From VBAS01 sp035318985 (GTDB lineage Bacteria > Bacteroidota > Bacteroidia > Chitinophagales > Chitinophagaceae): a stretch of DNA of 20,092 bases. The position numbers and the translations under genes were made by a program. Location: the NCBI GenBank assembly GCA_035318985.1, contig DATHDP010000057.1, positions 1 through 20,092 on the forward strand. The letters run 5' to 3'. Below are positions 1 through 6,321 of the stretch, one piece after another. The notes under the pieces are model-generated. The model saw only the letters and a program-made list of their open reading frames with translations, made no database searches and was not told where the DNA came from. Each line of letters opens with the position of its first letter. Position 1 is the stretch's first letter.

Positions 1-199
1 TTTGATTTGGCCCGCAATGGCCGGTTATAATCCCCAGGAAGCAATTGCTCTTTGGGAGCGGATGGAAAGAGCTTCGCAAGGTGGTCAAAAGCCGCCAGAA
101 TTTTTAAGTACCCACCCAAGTGAAGGAACCAGAATTGAGGAACTTCAAAAGTATATGCCTGAAGCAATGAAATATTATAAACCAATGGCTAAATATTAA
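1..199 (+). CDS. M48-family metalloprotease, C-terminal fragment
   Basis: This is the last 65 or so codons of a gene whose start lies left of the window; the reading frame enters at base 2 and ends at TAA 197-199. The visible residues include AGYNPQEAIALWERM, then GGQKPPEFLSTHPS, then TRIEELQKYMPEA. This is the standard C-terminal signature of M48 (HtpX/Oma1/BepA-like) zinc metalloproteases, in which the STHPS segment follows the catalytic domain and closes the active-site region. Such proteins in Bacteroidota are usually periplasmic or lipoprotein proteases involved in envelope quality control. The HExxH zinc motif would be upstream and cannot be seen, so activity cannot be judged. A hairpin terminator follows at 237-270. 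Family assignment is fairly secure, the subfamily is not. Confidence 0.85.
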   Translation, partial: LIWPAMAGYNPQEAIALWERMERASQGGQKPPEFLSTHPSEGTRIEELQKYMPEAMKYYKPMAKY

Positions 200-236
200 T
201 TACTGAGGATACTTAAAGAAATTGATTACAATCCAG

Positions 237-272
237 ATTCCGGCTTTTTAGAGTGATAAGCCGGAATTTCTT
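237..272 (+). terminator. Hairpin terminator after the M48 gene
   Basis: A perfect 10-bp stem pairs 237-246 (ATTCCGGCTT) with 258-267 (AAGCCGGAAT) around an 11-nt loop. It is followed by a short, imperfect T stretch (TTTCTTT). It lies 38 bases after the M48 stop codon and before the promoter element of the next gene. Confidence 0.75.
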
Positions 273-305
273 TAGAAATAAGGTCGGAGAGATAGTAATA
301 TTTCG

Positions 306-313
306 TACATTTG
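306..313 (+). promoter_or_regulatory. Bacteroidota -7 promoter element (TACATTTG)
   Basis: TACATTTG matches the Bacteroidota sigma-ABfr -7 consensus TAnnTTTG exactly. No clear -33 TTG lies 19-21 bases upstream, so the match rests on the -7 box alone. Transcription would begin around 318-321 and give a leader of about 70 nt before the ATG at 389. The same octamer occurs in front of psuK at 10447-10454. Confidence 0.55.
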
Positions 314-338
314 TGGCCCGCTAATTAGTGTACTGAAG

Positions 339-368
339 CCGGTACGAACCGGGCGGTTTCGGAAAACC
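339..368 (+). other. Overlapping hairpins in the 5' leader of the DUF3052-like gene
   Basis: Within the predicted leader, 339-343 (CCGGT) pairs perfectly with 348-352 (ACCGG) around the tetraloop ACGA. Then 355-359 (GGTTT) pairs with 364-368 (AAACC) around CGGA. A third pairing, 345-350 with 355-361 with one bulged base, would be mutually exclusive with both. The stems are short. No known riboswitch was recognised. Confidence 0.35.
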
Positions 369-388
369 CAAAAACACCAATTTTAGGT

Positions 389-826
389 ATGTCTCAAACG
401 CTTCTCGAAAAGCTTCAACTTGCAGACGAAAAGAATCTTTTGATTCAAGGTTTACCTTCTTCAATTGAAAAGCAGTTCAGCAAACTTTCTTTTGCAAAGA
501 ATCTTACGCCGCTTTTAAAGAGCCGTAAAATCGACTTTGCACTAGTATTTGCCGTGAACGAAAATCAGCTTAACAGCATTTTGCAAGAGGTAATGCCTGC
601 ATTAAAGCATGATTCTAAATTCTGGGTTGCTTCTCCTAAAACCAGCTCCAAAATTGTAACTGATCTTAACCGTGAATGCAGTTGGCAAAAGCTGATCGCT
701 TCTGGTTATGAATGCCTTGATCAAGTGGCATTAGATCATGTTTGGAGCGCCACCCGCTATTGTAAGGGTGAGTTGGTTGAAGGAATAAGGATCAGCCGCA
801 GAGAAATGGCTGCAATGGAAGCTTAA
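389..826 (+). CDS. DUF3052-like small protein
   Basis: A 145-residue soluble protein with no signal peptide or membrane segment. Its order of blocks fits the DUF3052 family: an N-terminal segment ending in LIQGLP, a central IDFALVFAVNE strand, then FWVASPKTSSKIVTDL, and a C-terminal ALDHVWSATRYCKG block. Known members are short proteins of unknown function that look like a reduced Rossmann-type fold; no catalytic role is established. The ATG at 389 is the only reasonable start. It has no Shine-Dalgarno sequence, which is normal for this phylum. The gene appears monocistronic: a -7 box lies at 306-313, a possibly structured leader follows, and a strong terminator begins 20 bases after the stop. 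The family call comes from motif memory, so it is moderate; the gene itself is secure. Confidence 0.75.
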   Translation: MSQTLLEKLQLADEKNLLIQGLPSSIEKQFSKLSFAKNLTPLLKSRKIDFALVFAVNENQLNSILQEVMPALKHDSKFWVASPKTSSKIVTDLNRECSWQKLIASGYECLDQVALDHVWSATRYCKGELVEGIRISRREMAAMEA

Positions 827-846
827 AAAATTTATTGGCTAAGCAA

Positions 847-880
847 AATAACCATGATACTTTCATGGTTATTTTTTTTT
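847..880 (+). terminator. Rho-independent terminator abutting the CYTH start codon
   Basis: A perfect 11-bp stem pairs 847-857 (AATAACCATGA) with 863-873 (TCATGGTTATT) around the loop TACTT. The T run reaches base 880. It lies just after the DUF3052-like gene, and the ATG of the next gene begins at 881, directly after the last T. Confidence 0.85.
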
Positions 881-1408
881 ATGTCCCATCTCAACGTAGA
901 AATAAAAGCGATTGTCAATGACCCCTCATTTGTCAGAAATTATTTAGTTAACCACAGTGCTACATTTAAAGGAACAGATGAACAAACTGATACTTATTTT
1001 AATGTCAATGCCGGCAGATTGAAATTGCGGGAAGGTAATATTGAAAATAATTTGATCTTTTATAATCGGACTAACCAGGCCGGTCCAAAGAGTTCACATT
1101 TCAATCTTGTAAAAATTGAGGATGCAAGTGGTTTAAAAGAAGTATTAGAAAGATCATGTGGGATAAAAATGATCGTAAGGAAAAAAAGAGAGATCTATTA
1201 TATCGACAATGTGAAATTTCATATTGATGAAGTTCCCGGTTTGGGCTCTTTCATCGAAATAGAAGCCGGAAATATCTTGGCTGATAAAACCGAATCCGAG
1301 TTATTGGAACAATGTAATTTTTATCTGAACGAATTTGGGATTAAAGGAGAAGACCTGATCGCAGAATCTTATAGCGATCTTTTGATGAAAGTGAATGATA
1401 CTATTTAA
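881..1408 (+). CDS. CYTH-domain protein, class IV adenylate cyclase/triphosphatase-like
   Basis: A 175-residue protein of the CYTH (triphosphate tunnel) superfamily. Visible signatures are the N-terminal NVEIKA (the ExExK strand with Asn in place of the first Glu, common in CyaB-like members), GRLKLREG, LIFYNR, KKREIYYI, and KFHIDEVPGLGSFIEIE near the C-terminus. The alternating charged residues form the tunnel that binds a triphosphate and metal. Family members make cAMP or hydrolyse inorganic, thiamine or nucleoside triphosphates, and the activity cannot be decided from sequence. The reading frame is open back to an ATG at 854, but that would put the first codons inside the terminator stem and add a hydrophobic tail absent from the family; ATG 881 fits the conserved N-terminus. 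It overlaps dnaG tail to tail by 8 bases. No separate promoter was found. Confidence 0.85.
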   Translation: MSHLNVEIKAIVNDPSFVRNYLVNHSATFKGTDEQTDTYFNVNAGRLKLREGNIENNLIFYNRTNQAGPKSSHFNLVKIEDASGLKEVLERSCGIKMIVRKKREIYYIDNVKFHIDEVPGLGSFIEIEAGNILADKTESELLEQCNFYLNEFGIKGEDLIAESYSDLLMKVNDTI

Positions 1409-3431
1409 TGATAACGGCACCTAGCTTCCCGGAGATCTCTCTTTCCATTTGTTTCAGGTGTTCGTGGGTTTGAGCCAAAGTTCGATATTCCTCAGGAGTA
1501 TGTTTCTTTTCAATATCTACCTGGTTTTCTAATAACATTCTCTTAATCTTTTTTAATTTGAGATAATTCAATGCAGACTCAACTTCTATATGAGTTTTGT
1601 CTTCATCCATTTTAAGAAATGTCATTAACTCTGATTCATTGCCAACAGTAACCGATCTCAAAAAATCTTCATAGCTCTGTTCAAATAATTTCTTTTGATA
1701 ACCAGTCGAACTGCTGAATTCCCGTTTCCAATGTTCACTTGCTTCGTAGGGAAAATTAAGCAGTGAGACCGCAAAAGAACTAACGGCAGGATCATTGCTG
1801 TATACAAAGAGATTTTTATTGAGAATAGCACGTTCTTTATCTAATGCTTTTTTATATTCATTGATAAGCTTTATTACATCAGCATTATCAAGTAAACCTT
1901 CATCAAGGATCTCATCAAGCATAAATTCTGCAACCAATCCTCCATTCCATTTTTTATTTCCGTGTTCCAGCAGAACTCTTGCAAATTCTTTTTCCTGCAA
2001 CTCATCCTTAAACAAAAGATTAAACGTGGTGTCATCATAATCAGTTGCTGCGGCTTTTTGCGCATTTTCCTCATGTGATCTCGCTTCCTCAAATGGTAAA
2101 GCTTTTTCCTGCGTACTTATTTTGTTACGGATAAACTTATTTACCAATGCATGTAAACCACCTTCATCGATCTTTAATATCTCAGAACATTGTTTGATAT
2201 AATCCTGTTGCTTGGTAAAATCTTCCGCCTTATTGATCTTTGAGATCGTTTCAGCAATGCTGTTTACTACTTCAGATTTTTTTGTAGAGTCGCTACCTGC
2301 ATCTTTCAATGCAACTTCTAACTGAAAAAGGATAAAATCTTTTCTATTACTTCTTACAAATTCATTGAAAGCTGAAGCTCCAACTTTATTTACATAACTA
2401 TCCGGGTCTTCTTTGTCGGGTATTAAAACAAGTTTTACATTCAAACCTTCTTCCAATGCTAGATCGAGTCCACGAAGCGCTGCTTTTATACCTGCTGCAT
2501 CTCCATCATAAATGATCGTAAGATTGTTTGTATATTTTCTTATCAGTCTTAACTGATCTATTGTTAATGAGGTTCCGCCCGAAGCCACCACATTTTCTAT
2601 CCCTGATTGATGCAATGAAATAACATCGGTATATCCTTCAACCAACAGACAGTCATCGGCTTTGTCAATTGCCATGCGGGCAAAATAACTTCCATAAAGT
2701 ATTTTGCTTTTTACATAGATCTCATTCTCTGGAGTATTAATATATTTCGGTGCTTTATCATTTGTTTTAAGGATCCTTGCGCCAAAGCCCAAAACTTTAC
2801 CACTATGATTATGTACGGGAAAAATTATCCTACCACGATAATTGTCCATCAACTGATCGCTCCGATTTGCAACAAGACCTGTTTTTAACAACAAATCTGT
2901 ATTGTATTGGGCGGCTATTGCAGCTTTTGTAAAACTATCTCTTGCTTCAGGATTATAACCAAGCTGGAATTTTTTGATGATGTCTTCGCGGAAACCCCTT
3001 TCTTTTAAATAGCTCAGGCCAATATCACGACCTTCTTCAGTTTCAAATAAAATTTTAGAAAAAAACTGTTGAGCAAAATTGTTGATGATATAAAGACTAT
3101 CTGCCACCTGCATCTGCTGACGCTGCTCATCAGTTGCAAAACTTTCTTCTATTTCAATTCCATACCTGTTTGCCAACCAGCGAAGCGAATCAACATAACT
3201 ATACTTCTCGTGCTCCATCAAAAAACTGATGGTGTTGCCGCTTTTACCACAACCAAAACATTTATAAATTTCCTTTGAAGGAGAAACGGTGAAAGAAGGA
3301 GTTCTTTCATTATGAAAAGGGCAGAGGCCAAGATAATTGGTACCCCGCTTTTTCAATTTTACAAAACCGCCAACGACATCAATAATATCGATGCGGCCTA
3401 AAATCTGTTGTATAGTATTTTGTGAGATCAA
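1401..3431 (-). CDS. dnaG: DNA primase DnaG
   Basis: Synthesises RNA primers for replication, working with the replicative helicase. The 676 residues show the full order: a CHC2-type zinc finger with C37, H40, C58 and C61 (CPFHNERTPSF and KCFGCGKSG), the primase core with YRGRIIFP near 198, and the TOPRIM domain with E265 (VEGYTDV), D309 and D311 (YDGDAAG) and the DKEDPDSY metal site near 339. A variable helicase-binding C-terminus follows. The start is TTG (complement 3429-3431). An in-frame TAG lies three codons upstream and the first internal Met is residue 72, beyond the zinc finger, so TTG is forced and matches the usual MIS start of Bacteroidota DnaG. The gene converges on the CYTH gene with an 8-bp overlap and no terminator hairpin between them. 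It is divergent from the LVIVD operon across 118 bp. Confidence 0.97.
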   Translation of the reverse strand: MISQNTIQQILGRIDIIDVVGGFVKLKKRGTNYLGLCPFHNERTPSFTVSPSKEIYKCFGCGKSGNTISFLMEHEKYSYVDSLRWLANRYGIEIEESFATDEQRQQMQVADSLYIINNFAQQFFSKILFETEEGRDIGLSYLKERGFREDIIKKFQLGYNPEARDSFTKAAIAAQYNTDLLLKTGLVANRSDQLMDNYRGRIIFPVHNHSGKVLGFGARILKTNDKAPKYINTPENEIYVKSKILYGSYFARMAIDKADDCLLVEGYTDVISLHQSGIENVVASGGTSLTIDQLRLIRKYTNNLTIIYDGDAAGIKAALRGLDLALEEGLNVKLVLIPDKEDPDSYVNKVGASAFNEFVRSNRKDFILFQLEVALKDAGSDSTKKSEVVNSIAETISKINKAEDFTKQQDYIKQCSEILKIDEGGLHALVNKFIRNKISTQEKALPFEEARSHEENAQKAAATDYDDTTFNLLFKDELQEKEFARVLLEHGNKKWNGGLVAEFMLDEILDEGLLDNADVIKLINEYKKALDKERAILNKNLFVYSNDPAVSSFAVSLLNFPYEASEHWKREFSSSTGYQKKLFEQSYEDFLRSVTVGNESELMTFLKMDEDKTHIEVESALNYLKLKKIKRMLLENQVDIEKKHTPEEYRTLAQTHEHLKQMEREISGKLGAVIIK

Positions 3432-3549
3432 GGACTGCTAATTTCGTGTATAAAACCGAAACCCAAATAACCAGATGCATTTTTCTCCATTAATTCTTTT
3501 TCAATATTAAACCCTATTTTATTTTTTCAGTCACTAACCAGGTAAAAGT

Positions 3550-4104
3550 ATGCTTATGAGAAAGAACCTAGCCTTCCTTTTTCTAATCCCTGTTTTATTT
3601 TCTGCTTGCACCCCATATGAAACAATCCCAAGCAGTACTGAGGGATATATACCGGTCTATAGCCAGGATGTTTCAACTCTAAAAACAATCAAAGCAGAAC
3701 AACCCCGAACAACTGTAAATGGAGGTAAAATATATACCGTTGGGAACCTGCTTTTCCAAGTAGAGCAAGATTCGGGAATACACATTATCAATTATGCCAA
3801 TCCCTCAAGTCCTCAAAAGCTTGGTTTCATTAGGTCCTTTTTATGCAAGGAGATCACAGTTAAAAATGGTTTTATTTATACCAATAATCTGAGTGACCTG
3901 GTGGTAATTGACATCAACGATCCTGCTAATGTAAAAGAAGTAGGCCGTACGCCTAATGTGTTTCCAGATCTGGCCAGTCAGTATCCCCCAAAAAATTCAA
4001 TCAATCAGTTTAGCAGGGTTTATTTTGAATGTCCCGATCCTAAAAAAGGAACCGTCATTGCCTGGAAAAAACAAACGATTAATAACCCTAAATGCTGGAG
4101 ATAA
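3550..4104 (+). CDS. LVIVD-repeat lipoprotein, N-terminal-half type
   Basis: A 184-residue envelope lipoprotein. Residues 4-20 form a signal peptide ending in the lipobox LFSAC with the lipidated Cys at 20; the alternative ATG at 3556 leaves this unchanged. The rest carries LVIVD-type beta-propeller blades: GIHIINYANPSSPQKLGFI and LVVIDINDPANVKEVGR. Such repeats alternate a hydrophobic strand with an NP-S/P turn. The C-terminal part (YFECPDPKKGTVIAW) precedes only a short tail, so there are too few blades to close a propeller alone. The next gene continues with the same repeat type and starts at the overlapping TAATG (4102-4106), so the two products are probably made together and may pair. 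First gene of a three-gene operon. Function unknown. Confidence 0.8.
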   Translation: MLMRKNLAFLFLIPVLFSACTPYETIPSSTEGYIPVYSQDVSTLKTIKAEQPRTTVNGGKIYTVGNLLFQVEQDSGIHIINYANPSSPQKLGFIRSFLCKEITVKNGFIYTNNLSDLVVIDINDPANVKEVGRTPNVFPDLASQYPPKNSINQFSRVYFECPDPKKGTVIAWKKQTINNPKCWR

Positions 4105-4856
4105 TGAAAACTCTTTATCACTTTATTGCAATCTTTATTTTATCAGCTTTAATAAGTTGTACCAAAGAAACAGCATCGGCTGATGCATCAACAGGTGCTG
4201 GGGGTTCAACCGCAAGATTTACCATTGCAGGCAATTATTTGTATGTAGTGGATAATGTCTCACTTAAAGCATTTGACATATCATCGAATACTACTCCAGT
4301 ATTTAAATCAAAAACTGAAATAGGAATAAATATTGAAACAATTTTTCCTTACCAGGATAAGCTATTTATAGGTTCATCTTCCACTATGTATGTTTATTCT
4401 TTGTCCGATCCTACAAAACCAACACAGTTAGGAAAAGCGGAATATACAATTCGTATGTCATGTGATCCGGTTGTGGCAAGAGATAGTGTTGCTTATGCTA
4501 CACTGAGATCAACTGGACGTTGCGGTGGTAGCCAAAGCGCTTTAGTTGTTTATAATATAAAAAATATTTCTTCGCCACAATTAATGAATACGGTTTCCCT
4601 GAACGCACCTTATGGATTGGGATTAAAAAACAATTCACTTTATGTTTGTGAAGGTCTTGAAGGAATAAAGGTTTTTAATATAACCAATACCTATAACCCT
4701 ATCCAGGTTTTTGAGATAGGGGCAAACAATACAACTTTTTATGATGTCATTCCTTATTCCAATATTTTGATCGCACAAGTGAATGATGGTTTTATACTTT
4801 ATGATATTGGTACCAACCCTATGCAACCAGTTTTTCTTTCAAGAATTTTGAATTAA
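4104..4856 (+). CDS. LVIVD-repeat lipoprotein, C-terminal-half type
   Basis: A 250-residue lipoprotein starting at ATG 4104, whose A is the last base of the previous stop codon (TAATG), which suggests translational coupling. An upstream in-frame ATG at 4092 would lengthen the signal peptide unnecessarily. A GGAG lies 3 bases before the chosen ATG. The signal peptide ends in the lipobox ALISC with Cys at 19. A Gly/Ser/Thr linker (STGAGGSTARF) leads to several LVIVD-like blades: YLYVVDNVSLKAFDIS, LFIGSSSTMYVYSLSDPTKP, LVVYNIKNISSPQ, GIKVFNITNTYNPIQ and GFILYDIGTNPMQP. These make a beta-propeller-like body, likely anchored to the outer membrane. Together with the first gene it looks like one longer LVIVD protein divided in two, yet both halves carry complete lipoprotein signals. 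The molecular role is unknown. Confidence 0.82.
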   Translation: MKTLYHFIAIFILSALISCTKETASADASTGAGGSTARFTIAGNYLYVVDNVSLKAFDISSNTTPVFKSKTEIGINIETIFPYQDKLFIGSSSTMYVYSLSDPTKPTQLGKAEYTIRMSCDPVVARDSVAYATLRSTGRCGGSQSALVVYNIKNISSPQLMNTVSLNAPYGLGLKNNSLYVCEGLEGIKVFNITNTYNPIQVFEIGANNTTFYDVIPYSNILIAQVNDGFILYDIGTNPMQPVFLSRILN

Positions 4857-4860
4857 GCTT

Positions 4861-5529
4861 ATGATCCGTACAATCTGTACCATTTTTTTTCTTTTAATTT
4901 TTTATACTTGTTTTTCTCAATTTGAAAAGAATAATTTCTATTCGGGAAAAGCAATTACACTCCGCACCAATCCATTTTCATTTTTACAAAGCGATGCTGG
5001 TATTATGATCGGGGTGAATTACAGGTGGCGCCAAAGATGGTCGGCGACACTTGACCCAAAATTTATTTTTTATGCCGTAGAACCGCCAGAAAACAGTATG
5101 ATTCCAAGGAAGCCTTTAGGCGTTCGTGTAAAAACAGATATTCGTTATCATATCCGAAATGTTTTCATTGCTCCTGAACTTGTATTTGGATATACACGTA
5201 CAAAAATAACCGCTGAGTTTGGGGTAAACTGTGTAGGAGGAAATTGTGCATATTATACTTTACAGGAATACACGGAAATAAAAAAAGAAGCAGGAGGTGC
5301 TATTAAAATTGGAATGACCGGGCCGATAAGAAAGAATAATGAAAATTGGAAACTTGAGTTATACACTGGTATAGGTGTTTCGTTTTTTGATTTCCAGGAA
5401 AAAGGAATTCCACCCGGTGGTTCATTTATGAGACCTCAAACACATGAGAATGGACTGGGAACCATGGATGAGGATGAGCCCAACATTATGATACCCTTTG
5501 GTCTAATAATAACTTACAGGATAAAATAG
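4861..5529 (+). CDS. Putative outer-membrane beta-barrel protein
   Basis: A 222-residue secreted protein. It has a short hydrophobic signal peptide (about residues 5-19) ending FYTCFSQ, with signal peptidase I cleavage likely around the FSQ; the Cys is not in a good lipobox. The mature part has alternating hydrophobic/polar strands rich in Tyr, Phe and Arg (AGIMIGVNYRWRQRW, VRVKTDIRYHI, VFIAPELVFGYTR, LELYTGIGVSFFDF, IPFGLIITYRIK). It ends in a strand with an aromatic-basic terminus, typical of small outer-membrane barrels. A Cys pair (CVGGNC, around residue 125) could form a disulfide in an exposed loop. Only 4 bases separate it from the second LVIVD gene, so the three are co-transcribed and end at the 5622-5646 terminator. 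It could be the membrane partner of the lipoproteins. No specific family was recognised. Confidence 0.7.
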   Translation: MIRTICTIFFLLIFYTCFSQFEKNNFYSGKAITLRTNPFSFLQSDAGIMIGVNYRWRQRWSATLDPKFIFYAVEPPENSMIPRKPLGVRVKTDIRYHIRNVFIAPELVFGYTRTKITAEFGVNCVGGNCAYYTLQEYTEIKKEAGGAIKIGMTGPIRKNNENWKLELYTGIGVSFFDFQEKGIPPGGSFMRPQTHENGLGTMDEDEPNIMIPFGLIITYRIK

Positions 5530-5621
5530 GTTATTCACCAATGATTGCATCCTACTGGTTCATAAGATTTATTAGAGAGAAAAAGAAAGCACTTGGTCAT
5601 ACTTGTATCAAAAAATCATTG

Positions 5622-5646
5622 AGGACTGGATAACCAGTCCTTTTTT
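5622..5646 (+). terminator. Rho-independent terminator of the LVIVD operon
   Basis: A perfect 8-bp stem pairs 5622-5629 (AGGACTGG) with 5634-5641 (CCAGTCCT) around the loop ATAA. It is followed directly by a T run. It lies 93 bases after the barrel gene and before the coiled-coil gene. Confidence 0.9.
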
Positions 5647-5697
5647 GTTTAAAAATAATCTTGACTTTATCCATAAACTGGCTTAAATTTATATAGA

Positions 5698-5716
5698 TAC
5701 ATTTCCGCCACGGAAA
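5698..5716 (+). promoter_or_regulatory. Possible -7 element overlapping a small hairpin
   Basis: TACATTTC at 5698-5705 differs from the Bacteroidota -7 consensus TAnnTTTG only in the last base. It overlaps a perfect 6-bp inverted repeat (TTTCCG at 5702-5707, CGGAAA at 5711-5716). No clear -33 TTG was found. It is placed about 55 bases before the coiled-coil gene. Confidence 0.3.
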
Positions 5717-5758
5717 AATTCGGACGGTTGCTTTTTTTTCACCTTTAAATTAAATCCC

Positions 5759-6139
5759 ATGGTTACAGTTGACATCTCACAGCTCTCTGGGGAATGCAAT
5801 ACCTGGAGGGATTCGTTGCGTTCCTGCCGCGATGATTTAAACCAATTAAAAAAACAACTTCAACAAACCGCAGCTCAAAATCTTACCCGAGACCAGCTGC
5901 ATGACGTAGAACATTATCACAACCAGTTTCACATTCAATTGATCAATGTTCACGATCTGAAACAATCTATCAAATCGCATGATCGTCGTGTACAATTTGA
6001 AACTTCCGCTAACAGCGGCCAATTAGCAGAAGATACGATCGCAGAACATGAAAGACTTTTTGACGAATTCCAATCACTCGACAGCACAATCAAGAATCTA
6101 CGTGAAGAATTTGGCGACTTTATTCACCGAACGCCGTAA
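5759..6139 (+). CDS. Small coiled-coil protein of unknown function
   Basis: A 126-residue, highly charged, cytoplasmic protein with no signal peptide or membrane segment. Most of it is predicted helical, with heptad-like spacing of hydrophobics: residues about 15-45 (WRDSLRSCRDDLNQLKKQL), 50-75 (LHDVEHYHNQFHIQLINV) and 90-122 (TIAEHERLFDEFQSLDST, then IKNLREEF). It is rich in His and Gln. It looks like an antiparallel helical hairpin or bundle, possibly an oligomerisation or adaptor protein. I do not recognise a named family. The ATG at 5759 is the first in frame after the preceding terminator, and no SD is seen. A hairpin-rich gap of 182 bp separates it from the EF-G2 gene. A shared function with EF-G2 is only positional guesswork. 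Confidence 0.75.
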   Translation: MVTVDISQLSGECNTWRDSLRSCRDDLNQLKKQLQQTAAQNLTRDQLHDVEHYHNQFHIQLINVHDLKQSIKSHDRRVQFETSANSGQLAEDTIAEHERLFDEFQSLDSTIKNLREEFGDFIHRTP

Positions 6140-6158
6140 ATAAACAGGTTAAGAGCTC

Positions 6159-6182
6159 ATCAGTTTTATAAGTTCAACTGAT
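6159..6182 (+). terminator. Possible weak terminator hairpin
   Basis: A perfect 7-bp inverted repeat pairs 6159-6165 (ATCAGTT) with 6176-6182 (AACTGAT) around a 10-nt loop, 20 bases after the coiled-coil gene. It is followed by A-rich rather than T-rich sequence. It is therefore a weak candidate on the plus strand and may be only a structured spacer. Confidence 0.3.
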
Positions 6183-6193
6183 AAAAATATTTA

Positions 6194-6213
6194 TCCTGAA
6201 CTTGTCTTCAGGA
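6194..6213. repeat. Short REP-like palindrome
   Basis: TCCTGAA (6194-6200) and TTCAGGA (6207-6213) form a perfect 7-bp inverted repeat around CTTGTC. The sequence resembles short palindromic intergenic repeats of the CTGAACTTGTTTCAG type that I recall from many Bacteroidota genomes. Only one copy is present here, so repeat status cannot be shown from this window. Confidence 0.35.
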
Positions 6214-6290
6214 ATAAAAACTTATCGTCCCGTCTCCTCCGATCACTCCACCTCTGAAGAACCGATTAAAAATATTTAATAACGTACAGG

Positions 6291-6304
6291 CAAGGCATGC
6301 CTTG
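6291..6304. promoter_or_regulatory. 14-bp perfect palindrome upstream of EF-G2
   Basis: CAAGGCATGCCTTG is perfectly self-complementary with no spacer, and it ends 17 bases before the EF-G2 ATG. Its position and symmetry suggest a dimeric repressor operator or a leader structure affecting translation. It does not resemble a CRP-type site (TGTGA-N6-TCACA). No T run follows, so it is not a terminator. Confidence 0.4.
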
Positions 6305-6321
6305 TCTCTAAAACACTTGCC

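Noticed and set aside
854..880. An upstream in-frame ATG that would extend the CYTH protein by nine residues
   Set aside because: These codons are the terminator stem and T run, and the encoded hydrophobic tail (MILSWLFFF) does not fit the conserved CYTH N-terminus, which begins just after ATG 881.
3550..4856. Interpretation of the two LVIVD genes as a recent frameshift of one gene
   Set aside because: The second gene begins with a full signal peptide and lipobox, which a simple frameshift would not create; an ancient split or a natural two-gene form fits better.
6291..6304. CAAGGCATGCCTTG as a transcription terminator
   Set aside because: No T run follows it in either direction, and it lies just before a start codon.
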